Source: Oligoflexia bacterium (lineage in GTDB: Bacteria > Bdellovibrionota > UBA1018). From it: 64,000 nucleotides of DNA. Numbering within the stretch: the first letter of the stretch is position 1; each line of letters begins with the position of its first letter. The position numbers and the translations under genes are program-made. The notes beneath the pieces are model-generated. The model did no database searches, was not told the origin of the DNA, and saw only the letters and a program-made list of their open reading frames with translations. Below are positions 19,359 through 27,497 of this stretch, in pieces. The stretch lies in assembly GCA_903895855.1 (NCBI GenBank), contig CAITVN010000132.1:1-64000 (forward strand), in the 5' to 3' direction.

Positions 19359-20078
19359 CTACCTTTGCCTGATTTTGGCCTCAAAGTCTCGTTTTAACGA
19401 AACCATCGTCGACAAAATGGCAATTTTTTCAGCCATTTTCGATAGGCTAACCCTCAACTCATCAGATTGCCCGGCCGAACTACCGGTTGATCTTTCAACG
19501 GTGAGATCAAAATCGCACTCAAGACTTTTCAACTCTGTTTGCAGTTTTGACATCAAGGCAGCCAATTTCTCTGAAAAACTCTGAACCTGGGGCCCCACCA
19601 AACCGTCTGAAAGAGAGTCCTGCAAATCAAACCATTCTTCGGCCAGCTCAAACGGCATCGACACCTTCGGAATTGAAATAGAAAACTGATCAAAAAAAAT
19701 AGACCGTAATTTATCGGGATTGCGCAAGGTTTGATAGGCAAGATTGATTTGACACATTCGATCGAGAGAGGCTTGCTGAAGTTTCTCATCCATTCCTGAA
19801 AAACGATCTGGATGTAAAGCCCGAGAAAGTTCGTAAAATCGCTTTCTTAAAAAATCAGCATCATGATGAAACTTTCTGGCCACCCCAAATACAGTAAAGG
19901 GATCGAACAACGACCCGGCCTCATCACCACGCGGAGAGCCACAGCCCTCGCAAATTTTCGGTGCCCACGCCGGCCATTCAGGCTGCGTCTTCACAACCTC
20001 GAGAGACACTCGTTCCCTCGCCGGTTGCGACTGGTGTGATGCGCAGAGTTTACAACTACGCTGAGAAGCTAGAGCCAC
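19359..20078 (-). CDS. hscB: J-domain co-chaperone HscB with an N-terminal tetracysteine region
   Basis: The J domain shows HPDRF in [12 protein letters not shown] and is followed by the HscB helical domain that binds IscU. Before it lies a region with two CxxC pairs, CKLC and CEGC, spaced like a small zinc-binding domain. Such a domain occurs in eukaryotic HSCB and some bacterial homologs, whereas E. coli HscB lacks it. The first pair starts 2 bases after the iscA stop, so any start that keeps it must overlap iscA. The GTG at 20078 (23-base overlap) is proposed. ATGs at 20129 and 20162 give larger overlaps, and a GTG at 20009 would lose the first pair. The start is uncertain. Confidence 0.88.
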   Translation of the reverse strand: MALASQRSCKLCASHQSQPARERVSLEVVKTQPEWPAWAPKICEGCGSPRGDEAGSLFDPFTVFGVARKFHHDADFLRKRFYELSRALHPDRFSGMDEKLQQASLDRMCQINLAYQTLRNPDKLRSIFFDQFSISIPKVSMPFELAEEWFDLQDSLSDGLVGPQVQSFSEKLAALMSKLQTELKSLECDFDLTVERSTGSSAGQSDELRVSLSKMAEKIAILSTMVSLKRDFEAKIRQR

Positions 20079-20385
20079 AGCCGCAAGTTCTCTTTGCGTT
20101 AGGATTGTTAAAAACGAAGCCAGTACCATTGAGTCCGTCCGAGAAGTCAAGCTCGGTTCCACTCAAGAACAATGACGACTTCATATCGATCAAAAGTTTC
20201 ACTTCGCCCAGCTCAATGACCCTATCGGTCTGTTTTGGCGCCTCGCTTTCAAAACCGAGCTTGTAGCTCATACCTGAACAACCACCACCGACTACTTGAA
20301 CCCTCAGAGCCGCACCTTTGGCTGATGGATCTGATTCGATTAATCGACGAATTTCTTTTAGTGCTTTTTCAGTTGCCGTGATCAC
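20056..20385 (-). CDS. iscA: A-type Fe-S carrier IscA
   Basis: This small HesB/IscA protein (109 residues) carries Fe-S clusters or iron from IscU to target proteins. The three conserved cysteines are present: C36 in GGCSGMSY and C101/C103 in RTCGCGSSF. It starts with GTG at 20385; GGAGG about 8 bases upstream lies inside the end of iscU. The first base of its start codon is the last base of the iscU stop. The 3' end overlaps the probable start of hscB, so translation of iscU, iscA and hscB looks tightly coupled. Confidence 0.93.
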   Translation of the reverse strand: MITATEKALKEIRRLIESDPSAKGAALRVQVVGGGCSGMSYKLGFESEAPKQTDRVIELGEVKLLIDMKSSLFLSGTELDFSDGLNGTGFVFNNPNAKRTCGCGSSFSA

Positions 20386-20774
20386 TATTTTGCCTCCTTC
20401 TTCTTGAGGTAATCTCCTATGGCCGCCTTGATCGCATCTTCAGCGAGCACACTACAATGAATCTTAATGGGCGGCAAAGAGAGCTCTTCAACAATATCAG
20501 TATTCTTAATAGTGAGTGCCTCTTCGATGGTTTTTCCTTTAAGCCACTCAGTCGCTAACGACGAACTGGCGATCGCACTACCACATCCGAAGGTTTTAAA
20601 TTTCGCGTCTTTGATGATTCCAGAGGCTTCGTCAATTTCAACCTGCAACTTCATCACATCGCCGCACTCAGGGGCGCCGACTAAACCGGTTCCTACACTA
20701 GACGAAGACTTATCTAGTGAGCCCACGTTTCTTGGGTTTTCATAATGATCTAAAACTTTAGGTGTGTATGCCAT
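20385..20774 (-). CDS. iscU: Fe-S cluster scaffold IscU
   Basis: IscU is the scaffold on which [2Fe-2S] clusters are built with sulfur from IscS. The 129-residue product has the three ligand cysteines C37 (GAPECGDVM), C64 (FGCGSAIA) and C107 (IHCSVL), with the conserved D39 and H106. The HscA recognition segment reads LPPIK. AAGGAG precedes the ATG. It lies downstream of iscS and is linked to iscA by a one-base overlap. Confidence 0.95.
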   Translation of the reverse strand: MAYTPKVLDHYENPRNVGSLDKSSSSVGTGLVGAPECGDVMKLQVEIDEASGIIKDAKFKTFGCGSAIASSSLATEWLKGKTIEEALTIKNTDIVEELSLPPIKIHCSVLAEDAIKAAIGDYLKKKEAK

Positions 20775-20816
20775 AATTTAACTCCTTCAGGTATCAACGA
20801 TTAGCTATCAAATGCA

Positions 20817-22046
20817 TCAATGATGCCCTGTCCACTGAATCGATTTCAAATCGACGCCCTCTTTGACTAGTTCATAAAGCGGCGACAAATGTCTCAATTT
20901 TTTAGCTGTTTCAATCACACGTTTCGCGACGTAATCAACTTCTTCTTCGGTTGTGAATCTGCCCAGCCCAAATCGAATACTTGTGTGCGCAAGGTCTTCG
21001 CCAACTCCAATAGCCCGTAGCACATAAGAAGGCTCTAAACTAGCCGAAGTACAGGCCGAACCGCTCGAGACTGCGATATCTTTAATGCCCATCATTAAAG
21101 ACTCACCTTCGACGAAGGCAAAGCTCACATTCAAGTTGCCAGTCAGTCGTTCTGTCGCGTGGCCGTTCAAGTAAACTTCATCGAGTTCACTTTGTATTTT
21201 TTCCCAGAGACGATCGCGAAGCTTCTTCACTCGGTCACACTCAGTCACCAAAACTTTTTTGGCAATTTCTGCGGCCTTACCAAATCCCACAATTCCTGGA
21301 ACATTCAGCGTGCCTGATCGCATTCCGCGCTCATGCCCACCGCCGTGAATCATCGGTGAAAGTCGTACTCGAGGATTGCGTCTTCTCACATAAAGTGCAC
21401 CAACCCCCTTCGGCCCGTACATCTTATGGGCTGATAGTGAAAGCAGATCAATACCGAGGGCCTGAACGTCGATGTCAATCTTACCGGCAGCTTGAACCGC
21501 GTCGGTATGAAACAAGACACCCTTTTCTTTACACAGCTTACCGATCGCACCGATCGGGTTGATGGTGCCAATTTCATTATTTGCGTAGATAACCGACACC
21601 AAGATCGTTTTTGCATGAATTTCTTTGGCAATTTGCTCGGCACTGACTCGACCGTACTGGTCAACAGGCAAGTAGGTCACTTCAAACCCCTTGGTCTCAA
21701 GGTAGTGACAAGTGTCTAATATCGCTTTGTGCTCTACCTGAGTCGTGATGATGTGATTGCCTTTTTCTTTCAACATCTCAGCAGTGCCAATCAGCGCGAG
21801 GTTATCACTTTCGGTTGCACCACTCGTGAAAACGATTTCTTTTTCGGATGCGCCAATCAGCGCCGCTATCTGCGCTCGGGCTTTTTCAACGGCAGCTTCG
21901 GCGGTCCAACCGTACTCATGATTTCGACTCGAGGCATTTCCGAATATTTCAGTAAAATACGGCGCCATTGTTTGAAACACTTCAGGGTCAACAGCAGTCG
22001 TCGCATGGTTGTCCATATAAACAGGTAATTTCATTTTTTTTCTCAT
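20817..22046 (-). CDS. iscS: cysteine desulfurase IscS
   Basis: This PLP enzyme removes sulfur from cysteine and passes it to IscU. Family motifs are [14 protein letters not shown] at the start, [51 protein letters not shown] (PLP lysine), and the loop [17 protein letters not shown] with the persulfide cysteine. The frame is open to 22199, but the extra residues overlap iscR and are unlike the family. AAGGTG precedes the ATG at 22046; a second ATG at 22034 (MKLPVYMD) matches the usual start. The product is about 409 residues. Confidence 0.95.
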   Translation of the reverse strand: MRKKMKLPVYMDNHATTAVDPEVFQTMAPYFTEIFGNASSRNHEYGWTAEAAVEKARAQIAALIGASEKEIVFTSGATESDNLALIGTAEMLKEKGNHIITTQVEHKAILDTCHYLETKGFEVTYLPVDQYGRVSAEQIAKEIHAKTILVSVIYANNEIGTINPIGAIGKLCKEKGVLFHTDAVQAAGKIDIDVQALGIDLLSLSAHKMYGPKGVGALYVRRRNPRVRLSPMIHGGGHERGMRSGTLNVPGIVGFGKAAEIAKKVLVTECDRVKKLRDRLWEKIQSELDEVYLNGHATERLTGNLNVSFAFVEGESLMMGIKDIAVSSGSACTSASLEPSYVLRAIGVGEDLAHTSIRFGLGRFTTEEEVDYVAKRVIETAKKLRHLSPLYELVKEGVDLKSIQWTGHH

Positions 22047-22077
22047 TTCACCTTGATGGTCATTTTTTGAATCAGTA

Positions 22078-22590
22078 TTAGATTTGAGTAACATTTGACG
22101 CCAATGCCTCCATCGGTTTCGCCAGCTGAATTCTTTCGCCAGGCGATTCAGCCAATTCTGCCAATTTAATTGACGATAAAAATTTCTGCACGCGCGCATT
22201 GAGGTTCGACATCAACCCCTTAATTTCACATCCACAAAAATAACCACAAACCTCGTCGCTGGTCGTCGATTTGTTTTCGAGGTACTTCTTCTCAAGCGGA
22301 GCACACGACACAATCGTCTGTGGGCCTTCCATCATCTCCAAAAATTCAAAAAGCGTGATGTCCTCGAGAGATCGTATGATCGAATAACCGCCGCGGGCAC
22401 CCTGCTCAGCTTGTATCAATCCAAAATTTTTGAGCCGCAACAAAGTCTTCGCCGTAATTTCAAAAGGCAGGTGATACTGATCTGCAATCTCACGGGCACT
22501 CGTCACGCTCGACGAATCGCCCAATCGCTTGCGGCTCATGTGCCTCAGCGCCATGAGGCCGTATTCTGTGGTTTTATTCAATTTCAACAT
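22078..22590 (-). CDS. iscR: Rrf2-family regulator, IscR-like
   Basis: The 170-residue product begins with an Rrf2 winged helix ([37 protein letters not shown]) and the wing GARGGYSI. First in the isc operon, it probably senses Fe-S status and represses the operon. The cysteine region is unusual. E. coli IscR has C-x5-C-x5-C, whereas here cysteines are at 96, 115, 119 and 121 (SCAPLEKK, then EVCGYFCGC). Cluster coordination may therefore differ. A strong Shine-Dalgarno, GGAGGTGA, lies 4 bases before the ATG. The TACGA dyad at 22647-22665 is a candidate operator. Confidence 0.87.
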   Translation of the reverse strand: MLKLNKTTEYGLMALRHMSRKRLGDSSSVTSAREIADQYHLPFEITAKTLLRLKNFGLIQAEQGARGGYSIIRSLEDITLFEFLEMMEGPQTIVSCAPLEKKYLENKSTTSDEVCGYFCGCEIKGLMSNLNARVQKFLSSIKLAELAESPGERIQLAKPMEALASNVTQI

Positions 22591-22646
22591 GGTTCACCTC
22601 CAAATACGACAGTCGAGGTCTTATTTCAAATCAAATATATCACATA

Positions 22647-22665
22647 TACGATAAAAAAAGTCGTA
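22647..22665 (-). promoter_or_regulatory. candidate operator dyad of the isc operon
   Basis: TACGA (22647-22651) and TCGTA (22661-22665) form an inverted repeat with a 9-base AT-rich spacer. A third TACGA is at 22605-22609. The surrounding AT-rich DNA, including TATATT-like -10 sequences, is the likely iscR promoter. The dyad resembles a Rrf2-type site in layout only; binding by this regulator is inference. Confidence 0.4.
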
Positions 22666-22851
22666 GTTTTGTAATTTTTAATAACACTTTGAAATTAAAG
22701 CATTTTTATCTATTTAACCGCACGTCAATTTAAGCTCTAGCCAGCCAATCTCTCATTTGGTGAAACCGCACCACGTACGGCGCGACAACGGCAATTTGAC
22801 TCGACGAAAATTCAACGCAGTGCAATACAGGGCTTGGGTTTAGGGGATTAT

Positions 22852-24285
22852 ATGACAATACGGGGTTTCAGGGGTTTTTCGGTCACCATTCTATTCATAG
22901 GTTCGGCGCTAACCGTAGTTGCGACGTTAGGGCCTCCTTCTTTTTTGTTCATTGAGCCCACTTATGGATCTGAACTTTCACCACGCGTTTCGTCTGCCCT
23001 CATTAAAGAATTTCTAAAAATTGACCTGGGCGCCGCCTTTAGTAATGCTGAAGAACGACTCACCAATAGTTTGGTTCGCCGAGCTCTAGCTAGAATTGAG
23101 GCAAGAAGCAGTGAAACCGGTTCGAGCTTTATCGAGAATGAACTCGCAAAATTCGAAGGCGGTTCGAGCGACGAAGCCAAAATAGAAATTTGGAAGCAAT
23201 CAAAGCTGCGTCCGTTACTAAAAATCGAAATAGCCGCACTCGACGTTGAACGGCTCGACTCACTGGCTCACCCATTCAAGTCGGGCTTGATGAAGATTCG
23301 AGAGATTGAATTTGAGGGATCTAATGCTGCCGAAGAAACCACCACACTCGGTCGCGAGTTCTCTGGAATCACAAACGGCAACGTCTACCCAGAAAGTGTT
23401 CTCGCTGAAATTCAAAAAACACGTGGAGGCGTCATCACCAATGACCCAAAAATTCCGGGAAAAGTCGTACTCACTGATCGACTGGGCTTGAAGTGGGGAG
23501 CCGAAATCGATGGAATTTACGCACGAGGTGGCACGAAGCAGCCGGTGATCGAAGTACAAACTCCGCCTCTGTACGCCGAAGAAAACGAGCTTTTGAATTT
23601 GCCGATCAAAGCCTTTTTGCGCCTGGGAGTTGAGCCGAAGTATTCAGTCGGTGGAGGTCACATTCACATCGGCTTAGATGGTGGCATCGGAGACGACCCA
23701 AAACGCTTCGCCTCATTAGTGAACCTGTTGCTTTCTTACGAAGACTTGCTGGCCTATGTTTTTTCAAACCCAGCACGAGTGCATACCATAAAGAAGTGGT
23801 CACAAGTACGCACGCCTTCGGGTCAATACTTATCAAGTAAATCGGGTGAAGCCCTCAACCGCGCGATCACCAAAGGTGACTCAGGCTTTCTTTGGACCGA
23901 GCTTCAACGAATTGCTGAAGTCGAGGCTCCCAGTCGCGAGATGGCCATCAACTTAAAATCATGGAAAGGCTCAACAACCAAAAAAACTCACGGCACGCTC
24001 GAGCTACGATTTTTTAACCAGCCCAAAAGCACAACTGAGGCTCAGTTAGAAGAAAGACTGGTCAGACTACTCGTACGGCGTGCATCGGTGGGTGACACCA
24101 ATCCGTACCTATACCACGAACGCATTTCACCGATTGTCGGAGAAAACGCACTGTTGCGAGATGACTTTCTCTTTTCAGAGTGGGATTCGCTCAAAACCGA
24201 CTTGGGCATGTCGGCCGAAGAAAGCGAAGCGTTCACAAAAACGTTTCTCAATCAACTTTCTGACCGTAGACACCCGGGGCATTAG
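22852..24285 (+). CDS. exported amidoligase-like protein
   Basis: The 477-residue product has a hydrophobic N-terminus (VTILFIGSALTVVATL), so it is exported or membrane-anchored. Motifs resemble the amidoligase / glutamate-cysteine-ligase-like superfamily: GAEIDGIYAR, VIEVQTPPL, the GGGHIHIGLDGG metal/nucleotide loop, YEDLLAYVF and HGTLELRFFNQP. These enzymes form amide bonds using ATP, which is unexpected outside the cytoplasm. AGGGGAT precedes the ATG at 22852; the in-frame ATG at 22834 has no such site. Its stop overlaps the converging membrane-protein gene by 4 bases. The family call is from motif order only. Confidence 0.55.
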   Translation: MTIRGFRGFSVTILFIGSALTVVATLGPPSFLFIEPTYGSELSPRVSSALIKEFLKIDLGAAFSNAEERLTNSLVRRALARIEARSSETGSSFIENELAKFEGGSSDEAKIEIWKQSKLRPLLKIEIAALDVERLDSLAHPFKSGLMKIREIEFEGSNAAEETTTLGREFSGITNGNVYPESVLAEIQKTRGGVITNDPKIPGKVVLTDRLGLKWGAEIDGIYARGGTKQPVIEVQTPPLYAEENELLNLPIKAFLRLGVEPKYSVGGGHIHIGLDGGIGDDPKRFASLVNLLLSYEDLLAYVFSNPARVHTIKKWSQVRTPSGQYLSSKSGEALNRAITKGDSGFLWTELQRIAEVEAPSREMAINLKSWKGSTTKKTHGTLELRFFNQPKSTTEAQLEERLVRLLVRRASVGDTNPYLYHERISPIVGENALLRDDFLFSEWDSLKTDLGMSAEESEAFTKTFLNQLSDRRHPGH

Positions 24286-24950
24286 ACTGTCAGTTTTTTT
24301 CTTAAACTCAGTACGTGCAACGAGAGGGCGAGAGGAACCAACCAGGCAGGAATGAGAGTAAACGGAAACATTCCAACGGCTCGATTTGCGGGCTCTTCGG
24401 TAAATAATTGAAAGAAGGTCGGCACAGAAAAAATGCCGATTCCGGTAGCGATGCAGACGAAGACAATTCCTATCACATTCCAAATTCGTACTAATTTTTG
24501 TATCCGCTTTTCAGCTCGAAACGATAGCCAAGCAACCAGCAAAGCGCTCGCGCCATAAACGATGTCAAGATTATTACCCTCATAAGTCATGAGCTTCGGA
24601 ATTAGGCGTTCGCCGTAGAGTGCGTGCAATAGCAACTCGAGAATAATTCGAAAACTTTGTACACCGGCCAAAACCCAAAGAGTTGACTGATCGGCAATTT
24701 GTTGCCCCCGGTTTGAAAAAATCAACCACCCCAGTAGAACCAAAATCACAGCCGGAAAAATGACAACTGCAGGCGGACGGCCAGAGAAGTCTTCGAACAC
24801 TCCAAAAAAACTCAAAATACTAACTGCAGTAACCCACCCTGCACAAAGACCCCTTTCTAGTTTAGTTAATTTTAGCGAAAAGCCAGCTAAAATGAAGGTT
24901 AAAAAGACCAAGCTTGCCATTGCGATTGCCAAATATGAATAAACTTTCAT
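24282..24950 (-). CDS. integral membrane protein of unknown function
   Basis: This 222-residue hydrophobic protein has about seven predicted membrane helices, evenly spaced with short loops; for example LAIAMASLVFLTFILAGF at the start and FPFTLIPAWLVPLALSLHVL near the end. The tail is basic (SLRKKLTV). No family was recognised. It converges with the amidoligase-like gene, sharing the bases TTAG as both stops. It is divergent from lepB with 44 bases between them. Confidence 0.6.
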   Translation of the reverse strand: MKVYSYLAIAMASLVFLTFILAGFSLKLTKLERGLCAGWVTAVSILSFFGVFEDFSGRPPAVVIFPAVILVLLGWLIFSNRGQQIADQSTLWVLAGVQSFRIILELLLHALYGERLIPKLMTYEGNNLDIVYGASALLVAWLSFRAEKRIQKLVRIWNVIGIVFVCIATGIGIFSVPTFFQLFTEEPANRAVGMFPFTLIPAWLVPLALSLHVLSLRKKLTV

Positions 24951-24994
24951 TTGAATTTCACCTCGAGTTCAACTCAATTTGTTAGGTTACTCAT

Positions 24995-25771
24995 ATGAAA
25001 TTAGCATTCTTTAAAAGTTTTGATAAGAAAACATTGACTCCACCAGCTCCGACGCAGCCCCGTTTTCAACAAAAGAAATTTTCAAGCGAAATAAAATCTC
25101 TCGCGCTCACTCTGTTTTTTCTCATCACCATTCGCTCGAGCATCGCTGATCACTATTTGATTCCTTCAGGCTCGATGGAACCCACGATCATCACGGGCGA
25201 TCATGTCTTAGTCAATAAAACGGCCTACGATATTCGATTACCTCTTATCGGAACCTCACTTTTTCGAACTTCTGAGCCTCAGCGCGGCGACGTGATTGTT
25301 TTTCAAGATCCGACCGAGAGACACCCGAGATTAATCAAGAGACTGGTCGGGTTACCCGGTGACCAGCTTTCGATTAGAGACGGTTGGGTTTACTTGAATG
25401 GCCAAGAACTCGAAGTGTCTGACGCCAATCTACCTTCTCCACTTATTGAACAAGACAGACCCAACAATCTTGATCGGCTCTTTTATGAAACCATTCCCAC
25501 CAGTATCAATCCAAGAGAACCCAGCAGAGCTCACCAGGTACGTCTCACTCAGTCCCAAGTCAGGCACTTAGTCAGAAGAGACCCCGAAGGATCTAACCCC
25601 TACCCGCCACTCACTCTCGTCGTGCCGGCCGGTCATTATTTTTTTATGGGAGATAACCGAGATCGCAGTGCCGATAGCCGCGAATGGGGGTTTGCTACCC
25701 GAGATCAAATTCTCGGAAAAGCCAAACGCGTAATCACCCTAACCAAAGGCCGTTTTTGGGCAGAACTTTAA
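24995..25771 (+). CDS. lepB: signal peptidase I
   Basis: This membrane-bound serine protease removes signal peptides from exported proteins. The 258-residue product has a short cytoplasmic tail, one membrane helix (SLALTLFFLITIRSSI), then IPSGSMEPTI with the nucleophile S60. RLIKRLVGLPGDQ carries the general base K115, and the C-terminal box GDNRDRSADSREWG follows. An insertion between boxes C and D (about residues 130-200, acidic/Pro-rich) is typical of many Gram-negative LepB. The gene converges with proC, sharing TTAA as both stop codons. Confidence 0.94.
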   Translation: MKLAFFKSFDKKTLTPPAPTQPRFQQKKFSSEIKSLALTLFFLITIRSSIADHYLIPSGSMEPTIITGDHVLVNKTAYDIRLPLIGTSLFRTSEPQRGDVIVFQDPTERHPRLIKRLVGLPGDQLSIRDGWVYLNGQELEVSDANLPSPLIEQDRPNNLDRLFYETIPTSINPREPSRAHQVRLTQSQVRHLVRRDPEGSNPYPPLTLVVPAGHYFFMGDNRDRSADSREWGFATRDQILGKAKRVITLTKGRFWAEL

Positions 25772-26565
25772 GTCTTAATTCTCAATTTTTCACTTCGCTT
25801 GGTCGCGGCCAGAACCGCTTTAATCAATGTCACGCGCAGTTTACCTTCTTCAAGTGCCATGAGGCCATCAATCGTGCAACCCGCCGGAGTAGTGACTTCG
25901 TCTTTCAGCGCCGCCGGATGAACCCCACGTTCGAGCACCATTTTCGAAGCACCCAGTAGCGTCTGTGCAGCAAGTAGCGTTGCAACCTCGCGACGTAATC
26001 CGACTTTGACTCCGGCCTCACTCAGCGCTTCGATCATTAAGAAAACATAGGCCGGACCACAACCGCTGAGACCCGTCACTCCATCTAACAAACTTTCGTC
26101 AACCACAGCCGTTTTTCCGACCGTTTCAAAAAGCGCTTGAACTTTCTTAAGTGTGACGTCACTCACCCCAGGGGCCGGTGAAAAAACGGTCATGCCTTCG
26201 CGAATGATCGCAGGAGTATTTGGCATGGCCCTGATGATTGGCCCTTTAGAGCCAGAAAATTCAATGAGTTGAGTAGTCGTAATTGAAGCGGCAATCGAAA
26301 CCAAAACCTGATTTTGAGCTATCTGACCTCGAAGTTCACTCAACACGTTTTCAACTTGATAAGGTTTTACCGCTAAAATAATGATCTCAGCGTTCTTACA
26401 GGCAGCCCGATTATCAGTGACCACTTTAATGCCTAAAGAAGCTGACAGCTCAGTGGCCTTTTCTTCATTTCGCACCGTTGCGACAATTGATAAATCTTTG
26501 AGACCAGAAAAACCTTTAACTAAGGCCTCTCCCATTTTTCCAAGTCCAACGACCGCTACTTTCAT
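25768..26565 (-). CDS. proC: pyrroline-5-carboxylate reductase
   Basis: ProC catalyses the last step of proline synthesis, NADPH-dependent reduction of pyrroline-5-carboxylate. The 265-residue product has the N-terminal Rossmann motif VVGLGKMGEALVKG, AVKPYQVENVL, RAMPNTPAIIREGM, and the C-terminal dimer region GLSGCGPAYVFLMIEAL and DEVTTPAGCTIDGL. Length and motif order are standard. It lies 6 bases after kdsA on the minus strand, so it is probably in the pyrG-kdsA-proC transcript. Confidence 0.94.
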   Translation of the reverse strand: MKVAVVGLGKMGEALVKGFSGLKDLSIVATVRNEEKATELSASLGIKVVTDNRAACKNAEIIILAVKPYQVENVLSELRGQIAQNQVLVSIAASITTTQLIEFSGSKGPIIRAMPNTPAIIREGMTVFSPAPGVSDVTLKKVQALFETVGKTAVVDESLLDGVTGLSGCGPAYVFLMIEALSEAGVKVGLRREVATLLAAQTLLGASKMVLERGVHPAALKDEVTTPAGCTIDGLMALEEGKLRVTLIKAVLAATKRSEKLRIKT

Positions 26566-26571
26566 TTTGTG

Positions 26572-27438
26572 TTATTCTCCAGATTTCAAAAGTTTCGGCT
26601 GCGATGAAACCAATTGATTGATTTCTAACAACTGCCGAATAAACGCACCTGCACGATCGAGGTAAAAAGCATTGGGCCCGTCACTCTTAGCCTTCGAAGG
26701 CTCGGGGTGCACTTCTATAAAAATACCATTCGCTCCGGCCGCAACTGCAGCCCGCGCAAGCACTTCAATGTTCTCACGCTTACCACCGGTAGATTGTCCG
26801 CTTGGCCCTGCGCCTGGGGTCTGCACCGAATGGGTTGCATCATACATCACAGGCACTCCAGACTGCTGCATGACCGCGAAACCACTCATGTCGACGACCA
26901 ACTGATTGTAGCCAAAACTCACGCCTCGTTCAGTGAGCCAGAACCGATTACCGGTCAGCAACTCAGGGGCGACCTCGCGAACTTTCTCGACAATATTTTT
27001 TGCATCCCAAGGCGCCAGAAATTGACCCTTTTTTACATTCAATTTTCGGCCTTTTCGCGCAGCCGCTTCGGCAGCTCCGACGACCAGGTCAGTCTGTCGG
27101 CAGAGAAATGCGGGTATTTGTAGCCAATCCAATGTTTCTGCGACTAAGCTCGCCTGATCTGGGGTGTGAATGTCAGTCAGCACAGTCAAATCACAGTCGT
27201 GCTTCACACGATTCAAAATTTCTATTCCGCGCTCAATTCCTGGGCCACGAAATCCTTTGACCGAAGTGCGATTGGCTTTATCAAACGAAGCTTTAAACAC
27301 AAACTCAATCGGTAATCCGGTTAGCTGCGACTTCAACTCGCGCGCAATCGACAGCGTCAAGCTCTCATCTTCGATCACACAGGGTCCGGCGACTACTAAG
27401 AAAGGTCGGCCAGTCATTGTCTTCAATTTTGTATTCAT
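26572..27438 (-). CDS. kdsA: 3-deoxy-8-phosphooctulonate (KDO-8-P) synthase
   Basis: KdsA condenses phosphoenolpyruvate and arabinose 5-phosphate to KDO-8-phosphate, a precursor of the lipid A-linked sugar KDO. The 288-residue product shows the family order VVAGPCVIEDE, FKASFDKANRTSVKGFRGPG, VLTDIHTPDQA, LCRQTDLVVGAAEA, DATHSVQTPG, and GANGIFIEVHPEPSKAKSDG. Its presence shows the organism makes lipopolysaccharide. It is between pyrG and proC on the same strand. The 39-base gap to pyrG contains the repeated hairpin described separately. Confidence 0.95.
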   Translation of the reverse strand: MNTKLKTMTGRPFLVVAGPCVIEDESLTLSIARELKSQLTGLPIEFVFKASFDKANRTSVKGFRGPGIERGIEILNRVKHDCDLTVLTDIHTPDQASLVAETLDWLQIPAFLCRQTDLVVGAAEAAARKGRKLNVKKGQFLAPWDAKNIVEKVREVAPELLTGNRFWLTERGVSFGYNQLVVDMSGFAVMQQSGVPVMYDATHSVQTPGAGPSGQSTGGKRENIEVLARAAVAAGANGIFIEVHPEPSKAKSDGPNAFYLDRAGAFIRQLLEINQLVSSQPKLLKSGE

Positions 27439-27450
27439 CTAAATTTTCCT

Positions 27451-27497
27451 CAGACGCCCGGTAGGCGTCATTCTATTTCAGACGCCCGGTAGGCGTC
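27451..27497. repeat. tandem duplicated hairpin at the pyrG-kdsA junction
   Basis: The 19-base unit CAGACGCCCGGTAGGCGTC occurs at 27451-27469 and again at 27479-27497. Each unit folds as GACGCC-CGGTA-GGCGTC, a 6-bp hairpin. The second copy encodes the last codons of pyrG (RRLPGV), and the first is in the gap before kdsA. This looks like a local duplication of the gene end, or a REP-like element that invaded the gene end. Confidence 0.8.
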
